Source: Pseudodesulfovibrio portus
Lineage (GTDB): Bacteria > Desulfobacterota > Desulfovibrionia > Desulfovibrionales > Desulfovibrionaceae
Assembly: GCF_026000375.1 (NCBI RefSeq)
Contig: NZ_AP026708.1
Location: forward strand, 2,501 to 66,500
DNA length: 64,000 bases
Reading direction: 5' to 3'
The notes under the pieces were generated by a model. That model was not told where the DNA came from. It searched no databases and was given only the letters and a program-made list of their open reading frames with translations. This document shows positions 27,716 to 40,834 of the stretch, one piece after another; positions within the stretch are counted from its first letter, which is position 1, and each line of letters starts with the position of its first letter. The translations under genes and the position numbers were made by a program.

Positions 27716-29764
27716 GTGAGCAAGAGCAACGCCCCCTCGGCGAAGGTGCTGGGCAACCTTCGCAATATCGGCATCATCGCGCATATCGATGCCGGGAAGA
27801 CCACTCTTACAGAGAGAATTCTTTATTATTCCGGTAAAATACATCGTATCGGAGAAGTCCACGAGGGCACGGCCACCATGGACTACATGCCCGAGGAGCA
27901 GGAGCGCGGCATCACCATCACTTCGGCGGTGACCTCCTGTCGGTGGGACCCGTGCATGATCAACATCATCGATACGCCCGGCCATGTGGATTTCACCATC
28001 GAGGTGGAGCGGTCCCTGCGGGTGCTCGACGGGGCTGTGGGCGTGTTTTGCGGTGTGAGCGGCGTGGAGCCGCAGTCCGAGACCGTATGGCGTCAGTCCG
28101 AGTCCTACCATGTCCCCAAGCTCGCTTTCGTCAACAAGATGGACAGGTTGGGCGCGGACTTCGAGAGCGTACTCGAATCCATGGTCAAGAAGCTGGGCGC
28201 CAACCCGCTGGCCATCCAGTATCCCGATGGCGCGGGCCAGGATTTTGCCGGGGTTTTCGACCTCGTGACCATGCAGCGTTACGAATTCGACCAGGCGTCC
28301 AGCGGGGCCGAGTACGCCACGCGCGCCCTGACGGACGAGGAGACGGACCGCATTTCGCCCTGGCGCGAGAAACTCATCGAGACCGCAGCAGAGGAGGACG
28401 AGGAAATCCTCGACCTGTATCTCATGGGTGAAGAGGTGCCGGTGGACCGGATTCATGCGGCCTTGCGCAAGGCCACCCTGGCCCGGAAGATAGTTCCCGT
28501 TCTGGTGGGCTCGGCGCTGAAGAACATCGGCGTGCAGCACGTGCTGGACGCGGTCTGCCGGTATTTGCCGAGTCCTCTGGATGTCCCGCCTGCCGAGGGC
28601 ATTGATCCCAGGGATCGCACCAAGCGGTCCTTTGGGGTTTCCCACAGTGAGCCGCTGTCCGCCCTGGTCTTCAAAGTGGCCATGGACTCCGGGCGCAAGC
28701 TGGCCTTGATGCGTATTTATTCCGGCAGTATCGGGAGCGGCGATTCCGTGTACAACGTGACTCAGGACGAGACCGAGCGCGTGGCCCGGCTCTTCCGTCT
28801 TCATGCCGGGCGCAAGGAGAAGATCGACCGCGCCTTTGCCGGTGACATGGTGGCTGCGGCGGGCATGAAGCTGGCCCGTACCGGCGATACCCTGGCCCAG
28901 CGGGATGCGCCCATTCTGTTGGAACAGATTGCTGATTACAAGCCGGTCATCTCGCTGGCCATCGAGCCCCGCAATTCGGAGGAGGGCGATAAGCTGGACG
29001 AAGTCCTGGAAAAATATCTGCTTGAGGACCCGACCCTGGACCTCAAGCGGGACGAGGATACGGATCAGGTCATTCTGTCCGGTATGGGCGAGCTGCATCT
29101 GGAGGTCATTCTGGAGCGGCTGAAACGGGAATACAAGCTCGAACCGCGTGCAGGCAAGCCGCAGGTCGTGTACCAGGAGACCGTGACCGCCATCGGCAAG
29201 GGGCAGGGGGAATTCGACCGGGAACTCGGCGAGGACTTGCATTACGGTTCGGTCCGGCTGTCCGTGGAGCCCCTGGAACGCGACAAGGGGCAGAAGATCT
29301 CCGTGGAGGTCGACCTCGAAGCCTGGCCCAACGAGTGGATCAGGGCCCTTGAAGAGGGGATCGAGGACGGGTTGCAGAGCGGTGTCCTGCGCGGCTATCC
29401 GGTGAGGGACGTGCGTGTGCGCGTGACCGATCTGGGCAGGCGGGAGGATTCCAGCGCCGTGGGCTACCGCATGGCGGCGGCCATGGCGCTCAAGGATGCG
29501 TTGTCCAATGCCGGACCCAAGCTCATGGAGCCCATCATGTGGGTGGAGATCAGCGTTCCCGAGGAGTTCGTGGGCGACGTGGTCGGTCTGCTCGGGGCCA
29601 AGGGCGCCAAGATCGAGAACATGATCGACCGTTCGGGCCAGAAGGTTGTCCAGGGACTTGCCCCGTTGGGCAGGCTGTTCGGCTTTTCCACCGACCTGCG
29701 TTCCGCCACTCAGGGCCGCGCGGGCTTCATGATGAAATTTTCGCGCTTCGATATTTTGGAGTAG
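27716..29764 (+). CDS. Elongation factor G paralogue (EF-G2-like)
   Basis: 682 residues, five-domain translational GTPase. G1 is [15 protein letters not shown], switch I GITITS, G3 [19 protein letters not shown]4 [10 protein letters not shown]. Domain III has [20 protein letters not shown]. The gene is not within a str operon (no rpsL, rpsG or tuf nearby) and the sequence departs from canonical EF-G at many normally fixed sites, so it is probably a second EF-G rather than the housekeeping copy. GTG 27716 is preceded by GGAG at eight bases. DUF2062 follows closely. Confidence 0.88.
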   Translation: MSKSNAPSAKVLGNLRNIGIIAHIDAGKTTLTERILYYSGKIHRIGEVHEGTATMDYMPEEQERGITITSAVTSCRWDPCMINIIDTPGHVDFTIEVERSLRVLDGAVGVFCGVSGVEPQSETVWRQSESYHVPKLAFVNKMDRLGADFESVLESMVKKLGANPLAIQYPDGAGQDFAGVFDLVTMQRYEFDQASSGAEYATRALTDEETDRISPWREKLIETAAEEDEEILDLYLMGEEVPVDRIHAALRKATLARKIVPVLVGSALKNIGVQHVLDAVCRYLPSPLDVPPAEGIDPRDRTKRSFGVSHSEPLSALVFKVAMDSGRKLALMRIYSGSIGSGDSVYNVTQDETERVARLFRLHAGRKEKIDRAFAGDMVAAAGMKLARTGDTLAQRDAPILLEQIADYKPVISLAIEPRNSEEGDKLDEVLEKYLLEDPTLDLKRDEDTDQVILSGMGELHLEVILERLKREYKLEPRAGKPQVVYQETVTAIGKGQGEFDRELGEDLHYGSVRLSVEPLERDKGQKISVEVDLEAWPNEWIRALEEGIEDGLQSGVLRGYPVRDVRVRVTDLGRREDSSAVGYRMAAAMALKDALSNAGPKLMEPIMWVEISVPEEFVGDVVGLLGAKGAKIENMIDRSGQKVVQGLAPLGRLFGFSTDLRSATQGRAGFMMKFSRFDILE

Positions 29765-29767
29765 GTT

Positions 29768-30295
29768 TTGGCAGATCTTCGTCGGCGAGACCCCCGCGAG
29801 GAGCAGGGGGAGGGCAGGATTTACCGTTGGTGGATCGGCGGAAAGCGGCTGACCCGGTACTGGTTTTTGCGGCTTATGCGCCAGAAGTCCTCGCCCAAGA
29901 ACCTGGCTGCGGCCTGTGCCCTCGGCATGTTCATCGGGGCCATGCCCATCATTCCCTTCCAGTCCGTGGTGGTCATTTTCCTGGCCTTTGTCTTCAGGGT
30001 CAACAAGCTCGCGGCGTGGCTCGCCACCTGTTACTCCAACGCCGCCACCATGGTGCCGTTCTATTATTTCCTCTTTGCCGTGGGCAAGGCCGTCATGCCG
30101 TTTCAGGACGTGGCCTTCGACCCCAACCACCTTGAAATGACCCATCTCATCGATGCAGGGTGGCATGTCTTTGCCGTCATGTTCATGGGCGGGCTCGTCT
30201 TCGGTATCCCGGCCACGATCGTCACTTACTTCCTGACCCTGTATGTGGTTCGTCGGTATCGTCGTCGCAAGGCGATCCGGGCCCTGCGCAAGTAA
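29768..30295 (+). CDS. DUF2062 small membrane protein
   Basis: 175 residues. The DUF2062 domain is recognisable: a basic N-terminus, then SPKNLAAACALGMFIGAMPI and FRVNKLAAWLATCYSNAATM, and three or so membrane helices, the last near residues 140-165 followed by a basic tail. Function is unknown. TTG at 29768 has a GGAGTAGG-type ribosome site and is only three bases from the EF-G stop, so they form one operon. Confidence 0.88.
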   Translation: MADLRRRDPREEQGEGRIYRWWIGGKRLTRYWFLRLMRQKSSPKNLAAACALGMFIGAMPIIPFQSVVVIFLAFVFRVNKLAAWLATCYSNAATMVPFYYFLFAVGKAVMPFQDVAFDPNHLEMTHLIDAGWHVFAVMFMGGLVFGIPATIVTYFLTLYVVRRYRRRKAIRALRK

Positions 30296-30327
30296 GCCGC
30301 TGACAGGAGTCTTATTCCCGTCATTTC

Positions 30328-30366
30328 AAGGCCGCCGGGCGTATGTCCGAGCGGCCTTTCCCTTTT
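30328..30366 (+). terminator. terminator after the DUF2062 gene
   Basis: AAGGCCGC and GCGGCCTT form an 8-bp stem with a 15-base loop, followed by an interrupted T-run (TCCCTTTT). Confidence 0.7.
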
Positions 30367-30469
30367 CCGCATACGCGGGGTTTGCAATTATTGATGAATA
30401 TGGGTACTTGAGTTGTGGTAATCTATAGTTTTTCCTTGCGATTTCATTTCACGATTTAAGGAGATGCCA

Positions 30470-32539
30470 ATGCTTGGCGGGCCACTGGTTTTCGTGATCG
30501 TCTTCGGTCTGGGAGTGTGCGGCGTGTTTGGTGCCGCGGCATATGTCGGAGGCTGGATCGCCTATGGATGCGGCGCGGCAGCAACCCTGGTCCTGACAGG
30601 ATTGGCTGCCTGGCTCGGCCACCGGCGTCTGTCAGGACTGAAGCACGCCCTGAACGCGATGGCCACAGGGGAGAATTGTGCGCTCGACGGTCCGCTGGAC
30701 GAGGTCGTGAGTACCTGCGCAGGAGCCATGTCCGAGCGTCGGCGTCAGGTCGTCTTCTATGAGAGTGCCTTGAGGGATCTCGGGACCCCGGCCCTGGTCT
30801 GCGACGCCCAAGGTGTGATCAGGCTGGTCACGAATTCCATGCTCGCCCTGTTGAAGAAGAGCGGGGATCGGGTGACGGGCCTGAGCGTCAGCCAGGCCCT
30901 GTATGACAAGGTCGGCGTGTCCAAGACGGAAAAAGCCCTGCAGCAGGGGCGTGGGGTCGAAGAAGATGCCGAGCTGACCCTGTGGGATGGCCGGGTCATA
31001 TTCGTCCGGGTTTTCATCAGCCTCGTCCGGGACGACGGCGGTGATGTCCTTGGTGCCGTCACGTCGTTCATCGATTTGACGGAACAGCGCGCCCACCAGG
31101 AGGAGTTGGAGGAACAGCGCGAGCGCATGGTCCGTGCCGGAGAGCGCATCAGCGGCCTGGCAGAGCATGTGGCCTCGGCCACCGATCTTTTGTCCGCCTC
31201 CGCCGATGACCAGGCTCAGGGGGCACAGAACCAGCGCAGGCAGACCGCATCCGTGGCCGCTGCCATGGAAGAGATCATGGCGACTGTGTTGGAGGTGGCC
31301 AAGAACGCCGAGGCCACCCGCCTGGCGGCCACCGAGGCAAATGATTCCGCAGGCAGGGGAAAGTCCATGGTGGACGCGGCCGTGGGAGCCATCAACGAGG
31401 TGGCCGAGTTTTCGACAAGGCTGGAGCGCGAGGTCGGGGAACTGGACAGCCAGGCCGGTGAAATCGGCAAGATCATCAGCGTCATCAATGACATCGCCGA
31501 CCAGACGAACCTGTTGGCCCTCAACGCGGCCATCGAAGCTGCCCGGGCCGGGGATGCCGGACGCGGATTTGCCGTGGTGGCGGATGAGGTGCGCAAGCTC
31601 GCTGAAAAGACCGTGGATGCCACCCGGGAGGTGGAAGCGGCCGTCGGGACCATTCAGTCCCGGTCCAAGAGTGCCATCGCATCCATGGAAGCGACCGCCA
31701 AGCAGGTAAGCGAGTCAACCGATCTTTCCGGGAGGGCGGGCGATGCGCTGGAGCACATCATGGCCGGTATCCGGGACATGGTCGAGCGCGTGGCCGACAT
31801 CGCCACCGTGGCCGGGCAGCAGTCCTCCGCAACCGAGCAGATCATGGAGAATGTCGAGGACATCGCGACCATAGCCGAGGACGCCGACGAGGCCGCGGGG
31901 CAGGCGGCGAGCGCTACCCGCGAGATGGCCGACCTCGCCAGGGAGCTTTTGAATGTTTCCAATGAGTTCCGTGAAGGCGGGGCGGGCAGCGATTTGCGGG
32001 AATCGCCCAGGGAGATGCGGGGCATATTGCCCGGGATAGCCCAGGATTTCGTGCGGGAGACCTATGGCGGGGACGTGTTCGACGCCATGCAGGCGGAGCT
32101 GGACAATCCGGTCTTTCAGGCCGAAGGCGGCTATCCGGACCATGTGCTGGTGCAAATCGCCCAATCCGCCGCCAACCGCGCCAAGGTGCCTCTCAAAGAG
32201 TTCTTCCAGGAGCTGGGCCGGTATACCTTGAGCCGCTTCAGCGAAATGTATCCCGGGTATTTCAAGGACGAGTCCCTCAAGGATTTTTTCATGAGCATGA
32301 ACACGGTCCATGCCAAATTCAGCGAAGCCCAGCCGGGCGTGAAGGCCCCGAATTTCACCTTTGAGGACAAGGGGAACGAACTGTTCATGAACTACCGCTC
32401 CTCCCGGGGACTGTTCGACTATTTCGAGGGGCTTCTCCTGGGTGCGGCCGAACTCAAGGGGGAAAGGATTCGTGTGGCCATCAAGCCCTTCGACGAGGAG
32501 ACGGCGCGTGCCGAGATCGTCTTTCTCGGCACGGAGTAA
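30470..32539 (+). CDS. Chemoreceptor (MCP) with PAS domain and C-terminal haem-NO-binding (H-NOX) domain
   Basis: 689 residues. Two adjacent membrane helices (~5-25, 30-50) with almost no periplasmic loop imply cytoplasmic sensing. A PAS domain spans ~85-205 ([19 protein letters not shown]). The MCP signalling domain (~225-505) has the hairpin tip [20 protein letters not shown]. Residues ~516-689 form an HNOB/H-NOX domain: proximal haem ligand His614 (NTVHAKF), then the haem-propionate motif Y642-x-S644-x-R646, spaced as in known H-NOX. NO or O2 is thus a likely ligand. ATG 30470 has AAGGAG six bases upstream. cheA and cheB follow. Confidence 0.92.
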   Translation: MLGGPLVFVIVFGLGVCGVFGAAAYVGGWIAYGCGAAATLVLTGLAAWLGHRRLSGLKHALNAMATGENCALDGPLDEVVSTCAGAMSERRRQVVFYESALRDLGTPALVCDAQGVIRLVTNSMLALLKKSGDRVTGLSVSQALYDKVGVSKTEKALQQGRGVEEDAELTLWDGRVIFVRVFISLVRDDGGDVLGAVTSFIDLTEQRAHQEELEEQRERMVRAGERISGLAEHVASATDLLSASADDQAQGAQNQRRQTASVAAAMEEIMATVLEVAKNAEATRLAATEANDSAGRGKSMVDAAVGAINEVAEFSTRLEREVGELDSQAGEIGKIISVINDIADQTNLLALNAAIEAARAGDAGRGFAVVADEVRKLAEKTVDATREVEAAVGTIQSRSKSAIASMEATAKQVSESTDLSGRAGDALEHIMAGIRDMVERVADIATVAGQQSSATEQIMENVEDIATIAEDADEAAGQAASATREMADLARELLNVSNEFREGGAGSDLRESPREMRGILPGIAQDFVRETYGGDVFDAMQAELDNPVFQAEGGYPDHVLVQIAQSAANRAKVPLKEFFQELGRYTLSRFSEMYPGYFKDESLKDFFMSMNTVHAKFSEAQPGVKAPNFTFEDKGNELFMNYRSSRGLFDYFEGLLLGAAELKGERIRVAIKPFDEETARAEIVFLGTE

Positions 32540-32665
32540 TGTGCATAAGTAATTTATAATAGTCTATTTGTCTGTTTCCGGGTGATATATCGTTCAGGCG
32601 TGGATAAAGGCGTCGTGGTGCGGTAATTTGCTTTCGTGGATGTGTGATTCGAGGAGAGCTCACGA

Positions 32666-34867
32666 ATGTCCGATGATCTGAACAGGCAAATATTCAAGGA
32701 GGAGGCATACGACCTCCTGCGCGAACTCGAAGGTGCGCTTCTGGAGTTGGAAGAAGCTCCGGACGATTCGGATTTGATAAACCAGATATTCAGGGCCCTG
32801 CATACGATCAAGGGGTCCGGGTCCATGTTCGGCTTTGACGAAATCGCGGGGTTCACCCACGAATTGGAAACCGTTTTCGATCAGGTTCGCAACGGCGAGG
32901 TCCAGTCGACCCCCGTTCTGTGCAGCCTGTCCCTCCAGGCCCGAGATCAGATTAGCGTCATGCTCGACGCCGAGGCGGGGGAACCCCTGGACCCGGACAA
33001 CCGGGAGGACATCCTCGACGGTTTGAGGGCCTTTGTCTCCGGCGTTGCGGGCGATGGCGGCGACGAAGCGGTCGATGCGCCTGTTGAGTCGGAAGAACTG
33101 GGCGAAGAGGACAAGCCTGATTCGGAAGGCAACACCTTCACCATCCGCCTGACGCCGAAAGGGGACGCCCATATCGACGCCGCTGCCGTGGAATCCTTTT
33201 TCGAGGAATTGGATCGGATCGGCAAGTTGACGGTCCTGTCCCGCCATGGTGATGCCGGTGCGGGCTGGAATCTCTCTTTGGTCACCCCGAAGGACAAGGA
33301 CGGCGTGGAGGATATCTTTTTCTTCCTGGACGCCGAAGTCGCCGTGGATATTTCCGAACAGTCGGCGTCCGATTCAGTGCAGGAAACGCCTGTTCCCGAG
33401 CCCCCCCCCACCATTGAGCCCGAAACTGCTGATGAGATCGAGGTTCAACCTTCCCTGCCCGTTGCCCTGGGAGAGGAAGGCGAATGCCTGGACGGAGTGC
33501 GGAAGCTGGGCGAAATTCTCGTCGACTGCGGCGAGCTTGCCGAAGAGGACCTCGAGGAGGCCTTGGAAGAGCAGAAGACCGTCAAGGCCGATCAACCACT
33601 GGGTAAGATACTGGCCGACAAGGGCAAGGTCGCCCCGGAGAAAGTTACCAAGGCCGTTAAGCAGCAGGCCGAAGCCCGGCAATTGGACGGAAAGCGGAAG
33701 CAGGAAGCGTTGTCGTCAATTCGGGTCGCTGCGGACAAGCTCGATTATCTTGTGGACCTGGTCGGCGAATTGGTCATTGTCCAGGCTCAGATAACCCAGG
33801 TGGTCTCCGAGAGGAACGACCCGGCCATGACGTTGCTGGCCGAGGAACTGGAGCGCCTCAGTGACGAACTCAGGGATTCCACCCTGGGTATCCGCATGCT
33901 GCCCATCGGCACTTCCTTCAGCAAGTTCCGCAGGTTGGTGCGCGATCTGTCCGCCGACCTCGGCAAGCAGATCAGCCTGTCCACCAGCGGCGCTGAGACC
34001 GAGTTGGACAAGACGGTCATCGAACGCTTGGGCGACCCCCTGGTCCACCTGCTGCGCAACTCCATCGATCACGGCGTCGAGACGCCCGCCGAGCGCGAGG
34101 CCAAGGGCAAGCCCCCGCAGGGCAACATAATGCTGGCCGCCGAGCACTCCGGCGGCGAGGTCCTTATTCGCATCACGGACGACGGTCGCGGCATGAGCAG
34201 CGAGATGATCCGGGAGAAGGGCGTGGAGCGGGGACTCATCAGCAAGGACGCTGAGCTGACCGAGAAGGAGTTGCTCAAACTTATTTTCGAGCCCGGTTTT
34301 TCCACGGCCAGCGAGGTGACCAATGTGTCCGGCCGCGGCGTGGGCATGGATGTGGTGAAAAGGGCCATCGATTCCCTGCGCGGGGTCATCGACATCGATT
34401 CCAAACCCGATGCCGGGACGTCCATCATCATCAGGCTGCCGCTGACCCTGGCCATCATCGACGGGTTGCAGGTCCGGGTCGAGGACGAATACTACGTCAT
34501 CCCGCTTTCCCTGGTCGAGGAATGCGTGGAGCTTTCCCGGGCAGAAGTCGAGAGCAGCGATTCAAACCAGCGCATCCTGCACCTTCGCGGGGAGATAGTC
34601 CCGTATATCCATATCCGCGATTGGTTCGACATCGAGGGAGACAATCCGCCCATCGAGCAGATCGTCATCACCGGCGTGGAAGGAAGCCGTGTCGGCATCG
34701 TGGTCGATACGGTCATCGGCGAGCACCAGACGGTCATCAAGAGCCTGGGGCGCGTCTACAAGGACGTGGAAGGGATATCCGGGGCCACCATCAAGGGAGA
34801 TGGTTCCATTGCCCTTATCCTTGACGTCCCGAGTCTTGTGCGACGGGTTATTGCAGAGTCCAATTAG
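32666..34867 (+). CDS. cheA: Chemotaxis histidine kinase CheA with MshEN-like repeat insert
   Basis: 733 residues. P1/HPt with phospho-acceptor His46 (ALHTIKGSG); P2-like domain ~155-230; acidic linker; then, unusually, residues ~279-334 hold two copies of an LG-x2-L-x3-G helix-turn unit like those of GspE-N/MshEN. P3 dimerisation follows (~350-410), the HATPase domain (N box HLLRNSIDHGVE, G box DDGRGM, GRGVGMDVV), and the CheW-like P5. It transfers phosphate to CheY and CheB. cheB starts 24 bases downstream. cheW, cheR and cheY are not in the window. Confidence 0.96.
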   Translation: MSDDLNRQIFKEEAYDLLRELEGALLELEEAPDDSDLINQIFRALHTIKGSGSMFGFDEIAGFTHELETVFDQVRNGEVQSTPVLCSLSLQARDQISVMLDAEAGEPLDPDNREDILDGLRAFVSGVAGDGGDEAVDAPVESEELGEEDKPDSEGNTFTIRLTPKGDAHIDAAAVESFFEELDRIGKLTVLSRHGDAGAGWNLSLVTPKDKDGVEDIFFFLDAEVAVDISEQSASDSVQETPVPEPPPTIEPETADEIEVQPSLPVALGEEGECLDGVRKLGEILVDCGELAEEDLEEALEEQKTVKADQPLGKILADKGKVAPEKVTKAVKQQAEARQLDGKRKQEALSSIRVAADKLDYLVDLVGELVIVQAQITQVVSERNDPAMTLLAEELERLSDELRDSTLGIRMLPIGTSFSKFRRLVRDLSADLGKQISLSTSGAETELDKTVIERLGDPLVHLLRNSIDHGVETPAEREAKGKPPQGNIMLAAEHSGGEVLIRITDDGRGMSSEMIREKGVERGLISKDAELTEKELLKLIFEPGFSTASEVTNVSGRGVGMDVVKRAIDSLRGVIDIDSKPDAGTSIIIRLPLTLAIIDGLQVRVEDEYYVIPLSLVEECVELSRAEVESSDSNQRILHLRGEIVPYIHIRDWFDIEGDNPPIEQIVITGVEGSRVGIVVDTVIGEHQTVIKSLGRVYKDVEGISGATIKGDGSIALILDVPSLVRRVIAESN

Positions 34868-34882
34868 TTAGTTGTCTGATGA

Positions 34883-35959
<1,077 letters not shown>

Positions 35960-35982
35960 ATAATCAGTGAATATGGTTTGTT

Positions 35983-36016
35983 AAACCCTCGCCGGATTGC
36001 CGGCGGGGGTTTTTTC
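35983..36016. terminator. terminator between cheB and the convergent DUF190 gene
   Basis: AACCC-CGCCGG and CCGGCGGGGGTT form the stem around ATTG, followed by TTTTTT on the plus strand. Confidence 0.85.
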
Positions 36017-36347
36017 AGGAGTGCCGATAGGCGATGACGTCCACGGGCTCCCGCGTGACCATGCCTTCCCTGACCATGTCGTCGAGGAGGGCGAGCAGGG
36101 GTTCCAGGCGGTCCGGGTGGTCTATGATCTCCACGACCACGGGCAGTCCCTCCGAGAGCCTGAGTATCTTGCTTGTGTGGATGAGGCTGTTGGCCCCGAA
36201 GCCGATGAGGCCACGGAAGACCGTGGCCCCGGCCAGTTCCAGCTTGCGCGCCTCTTTGACGATGGCTTCGGCCAGGGGTTGTCCTTTGAATTTGTCGTCT
36301 TCACCGATGTAGATTCGGATTCGTTCTGCTTTTTCAAGGAGTTTCAT
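36015..36347 (-). CDS. DUF190 family protein
   Basis: 110 residues, ferredoxin-like, PII-resembling small protein. Family features: AERIRIYIGEDDKFKGQPL and GATVFRGLIGFG at residues ~40-52, and LPVVVEIIDHPDRLE. DUF190 genes often lie next to crcB, as here, where crcB starts upstream on the same strand with an 18-base gap. A role in regulating the fluoride channel is inferred from this association only. GGAGGG precedes ATG. Confidence 0.9.
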   Translation of the reverse strand: MKLLEKAERIRIYIGEDDKFKGQPLAEAIVKEARKLELAGATVFRGLIGFGANSLIHTSKILRLSEGLPVVVEIIDHPDRLEPLLALLDDMVREGMVTREPVDVIAYRHS

Positions 36348-36365
36348 GTATCCCTCCAGGCGGTG

Positions 36366-36743
36366 TTAGAGGAGGCGTCCCAGGGCGATGCCGAGGATGA
36401 CCAGGGCCAGTCCGGCTACGGATTGGCCGACGACGTTTCCCAGGGCTGCCGTGATCTGCCCGAGCTTGACCAATCCCGCGGTCTCGAACATGTATGTGGA
36501 GAAGGTGGTGAAAGCGCCCATGAAACCGGTCAGGAAAAGGAGGCGGACTTCGGAGCCGGGCAGAATGCGGTTTTCGAAAAAGCCCCATATCGCGCCGAAG
36601 AGCAGACAGCCAAGCATGTTCACGGCAAAGGTGCCGGCCGGAAACGAGCCGCCCGCCAGCCGTTGGGCCACACCGGACAGCCAGTAGCGGGACAAGGTCC
36701 CGGCTGCGCCGCCCACGCAGAGATAGAGTATTTTCGTCAACAT
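36366..36743 (-). CDS. crcB: Fluoride channel CrcB/Fluc
   Basis: 125 residues with four membrane helices. The motifs GGAAGTLSRYWLSG (residues ~11-24), the pore segment with NMLGC, and GFMGAFTTFSTYMFE mark Fluc. It forms dual-topology dimers exporting fluoride. No fluoride riboswitch can fit: the divergent CYTH gene starts only 36 bases away and no such structure is seen. Operon with DUF190. Confidence 0.95.
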   Translation of the reverse strand: MLTKILYLCVGGAAGTLSRYWLSGVAQRLAGGSFPAGTFAVNMLGCLLFGAIWGFFENRILPGSEVRLLFLTGFMGAFTTFSTYMFETAGLVKLGQITAALGNVVGQSVAGLALVILGIALGRLL

Positions 36744-36779
36744 TTTAATTTAGGTACAGCAATACGCCGGGAGATGGCA

Positions 36780-37376
36780 ATGGTTCTGGAAAGCGAGTTG
36801 AAATTCCTGGATGTGAATCTGAAGGAAACAAGTCTCCGTCTGCGCGAAGGCGGCGGCGAGTCCCTGGGCCGGTATTTCGAGACGAACACGGTCTTTGACT
36901 ATCCTGACAGGTCCTTGAAAAAACGGGGTGTCCTTCTGCGTTTGCGCGAGAGACAGGGCCAAGCCGTTCTGACCGTGAAGCGTCCGCCCAGGGAAATGAA
37001 GCCGACCCAGCTCAAGGTCTTCGAGGAAATCGAAACCATGGTGGGCGATTTCGGGGCCATGCGCGACTCGCTGCTGGCCGTTGGCCTCACGGAGGCATTC
37101 GGGTACGAGAAGGTGCGCGAGAAATGGCGGTACATGGATTGCGTGGTTTGCTTGGACACGCTGCCGTTCGGGGATTTCATCGAGATCGAAGGAACGGACG
37201 TGACGGTCTACGCCTGTGCCGAGGCCCTGGGCATCGGGGGATGCGAGACCACCAAGCAGACATACCATGGGCTCAACATCGAGCACCGGCACGCCAGTGG
37301 GCTCGCCCCGGACGAGAATTTCCGGTTCGAGGCGTCCGTGCGTGACGACCTTCTGCGCGAGCTTGGAAAAGATTGA
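36780..37376 (+). CDS. CYTH-domain protein, class IV adenylate cyclase-like
   Basis: 198 residues. The CYTH signature E-x-E-x-K is at the very start (LESELKF), followed by alternating basic and acidic strands of the tunnel fold (RGVLLRLRERQ, AVLTVKRPP, FGDFIEIEGTD). Such proteins act on triphosphates: adenylate cyclase, thiamine triphosphatase or polyphosphatase. The exact substrate cannot be told. ATG 36780 has GGGAG six bases upstream, better than ATG 36774. Confidence 0.87.
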   Translation: MVLESELKFLDVNLKETSLRLREGGGESLGRYFETNTVFDYPDRSLKKRGVLLRLRERQGQAVLTVKRPPREMKPTQLKVFEEIETMVGDFGAMRDSLLAVGLTEAFGYEKVREKWRYMDCVVCLDTLPFGDFIEIEGTDVTVYACAEALGIGGCETTKQTYHGLNIEHRHASGLAPDENFRFEASVRDDLLRELGKD

Positions 37377-37457
37377 CCCGCAACCCTCGACAGACGGTGA
37401 AAACGACTTTATATTCATGATTAAGGAAACAAGAGTATTGTTGGAGATTGAACAGAA

Positions 37458-37772
37458 ATGAGCGACCCTTTTACCGGGGACCGATTTGAATCCGAGTTGC
37501 TTGGCGAACACGAAGTCAAGGAACCGAGAAAGTATAAGGTCCTGCTGCACAATGACGATTATACGACCATGGATTTCGTGGTCGAGATACTGGTGCGCGT
37601 TTTCCGCAAGACCGAGGCTCAGGCCACGGCGATCATGTTGTCGGTCCACAACCAGGGTTACGGTGTCTGCGGCACATTCACCGCCGAGGTGGCCGAAACC
37701 AAGGTGGACCTGGTTCACAGGCTCGCGAAAAGTGCCGGTTTTCCGCTCAAGTGCAGCATGGAAGGTGAATAG
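37458..37772 (+). CDS. clpS: ClpS adaptor for N-degron substrates
   Basis: 104 residues. Core motif YKVLLHNDDYTTMDFVVEIL (residues ~26-45) contains the residues that bind N-terminal Leu, Phe, Tyr and Trp; His in VHNQGYGVCGTFTAEVAE completes the pocket. It hands such substrates to ClpA, which starts three bases after the stop. Together with aat downstream this is a full bacterial N-degron set. Confidence 0.97.
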   Translation: MSDPFTGDRFESELLGEHEVKEPRKYKVLLHNDDYTTMDFVVEILVRVFRKTEAQATAIMLSVHNQGYGVCGTFTAEVAETKVDLVHRLAKSAGFPLKCSMEGE

Positions 37773-37775
37773 CAT

Positions 37776-40094
<2,319 letters not shown>

Positions 40095-40098
40095 TCAT

Positions 40099-40130
40099 GA
40101 AACGGGGCGGCCACTGGCCGCCCCGTTTGT
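40099..40130 (+). terminator. hairpin after clpA
   Basis: AAACGGGGCGGCCA and TGGCCGCCCCGTTT form a 14-bp stem with almost no loop. The T-run is short (TTTG), so termination may be partial, leaving aat in the same transcript. Confidence 0.55.
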
Positions 40131-40139
40131 CAGGCAGCC

Positions 40140-40832
40140 ATGACCATCTACCGGCTTTTCGACGAACCCATTTTCCCCGATCCTGAAGAGGCCGATTCCG
40201 ACGGCCTGCTGGCCGTTGGCGGCGACCTCAGCCCACAGCGGCTCATCAACGCCTATGCGAGCGGCATATTCCCCTGGTACGCCGAGGACTCACCCATCCT
40301 GTGGTGGTCCACCAACCCGCGAATGGTCCTGATTCCCGAAGAATTTCACATGCCCCGCAGCCTGAAGCGGGTGCTCAACAGGGGGACGTTCACCTTTACG
40401 CTGGACACGCGGTTCAACGCGGTCATCCGGCGTTGCGCCTGCTGTCCGCGGCCCGCCCAGGAGGGGACCTGGATCGTGGAGGAGATGGTGGACGCCTATA
40501 TCGCGCTTCATGAGCTGGGGTATGCCCACTCCGTGGAGGCGTGGCAGGACGGGGAGCTGGTGGGCGGACTCTACGGCGTGGCCCTGGGGTCGATTTTTTA
40601 CGGCGAATCCATGTTTCACCATGTGCCGGACGCATCCAAGGCGGCCTTTGCCGTGTTCGTCGGGCAACTCGGGAAGTGGGGCTTCAGCCTCATCGACTGC
40701 CAGCAGACCACTCAGCACCTGCTCCGGTTCGGGGCGCGGGAGATGCAGCGGTATCAGTTTCTTTCCATGGTGCGCGAGGGCCTGGAACGTCCGACCAGGA
40801 CGGGGCCATGGCGATTCGACGAGCAGGAGTAA
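40140..40832 (+). CDS. aat: Leucyl/phenylalanyl-tRNA--protein transferase
   Basis: 230 residues. It adds Leu or Phe from tRNA to N-terminal Lys or Arg, creating N-degrons for ClpS-ClpAP. Motifs: GLLAVGGDLSPQRLINAYASG, FPWY, WWSTNPRMVL, and the catalytic region GGLYGVALGSIFYGESMFH. It lies 45 bases after clpA, so the N-degron writer, reader and unfoldase are adjacent genes. Confidence 0.97.
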   Translation: MTIYRLFDEPIFPDPEEADSDGLLAVGGDLSPQRLINAYASGIFPWYAEDSPILWWSTNPRMVLIPEEFHMPRSLKRVLNRGTFTFTLDTRFNAVIRRCACCPRPAQEGTWIVEEMVDAYIALHELGYAHSVEAWQDGELVGGLYGVALGSIFYGESMFHHVPDASKAAFAVFVGQLGKWGFSLIDCQQTTQHLLRFGAREMQRYQFLSMVREGLERPTRTGPWRFDEQE

Positions 40833-40834
40833 GG

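Noticed and set aside
36744..36779. Fluoride riboswitch for crcB
   Set aside because: Only 36 bases separate crcB from the divergent CYTH gene and no riboswitch-like pseudoknot is seen.
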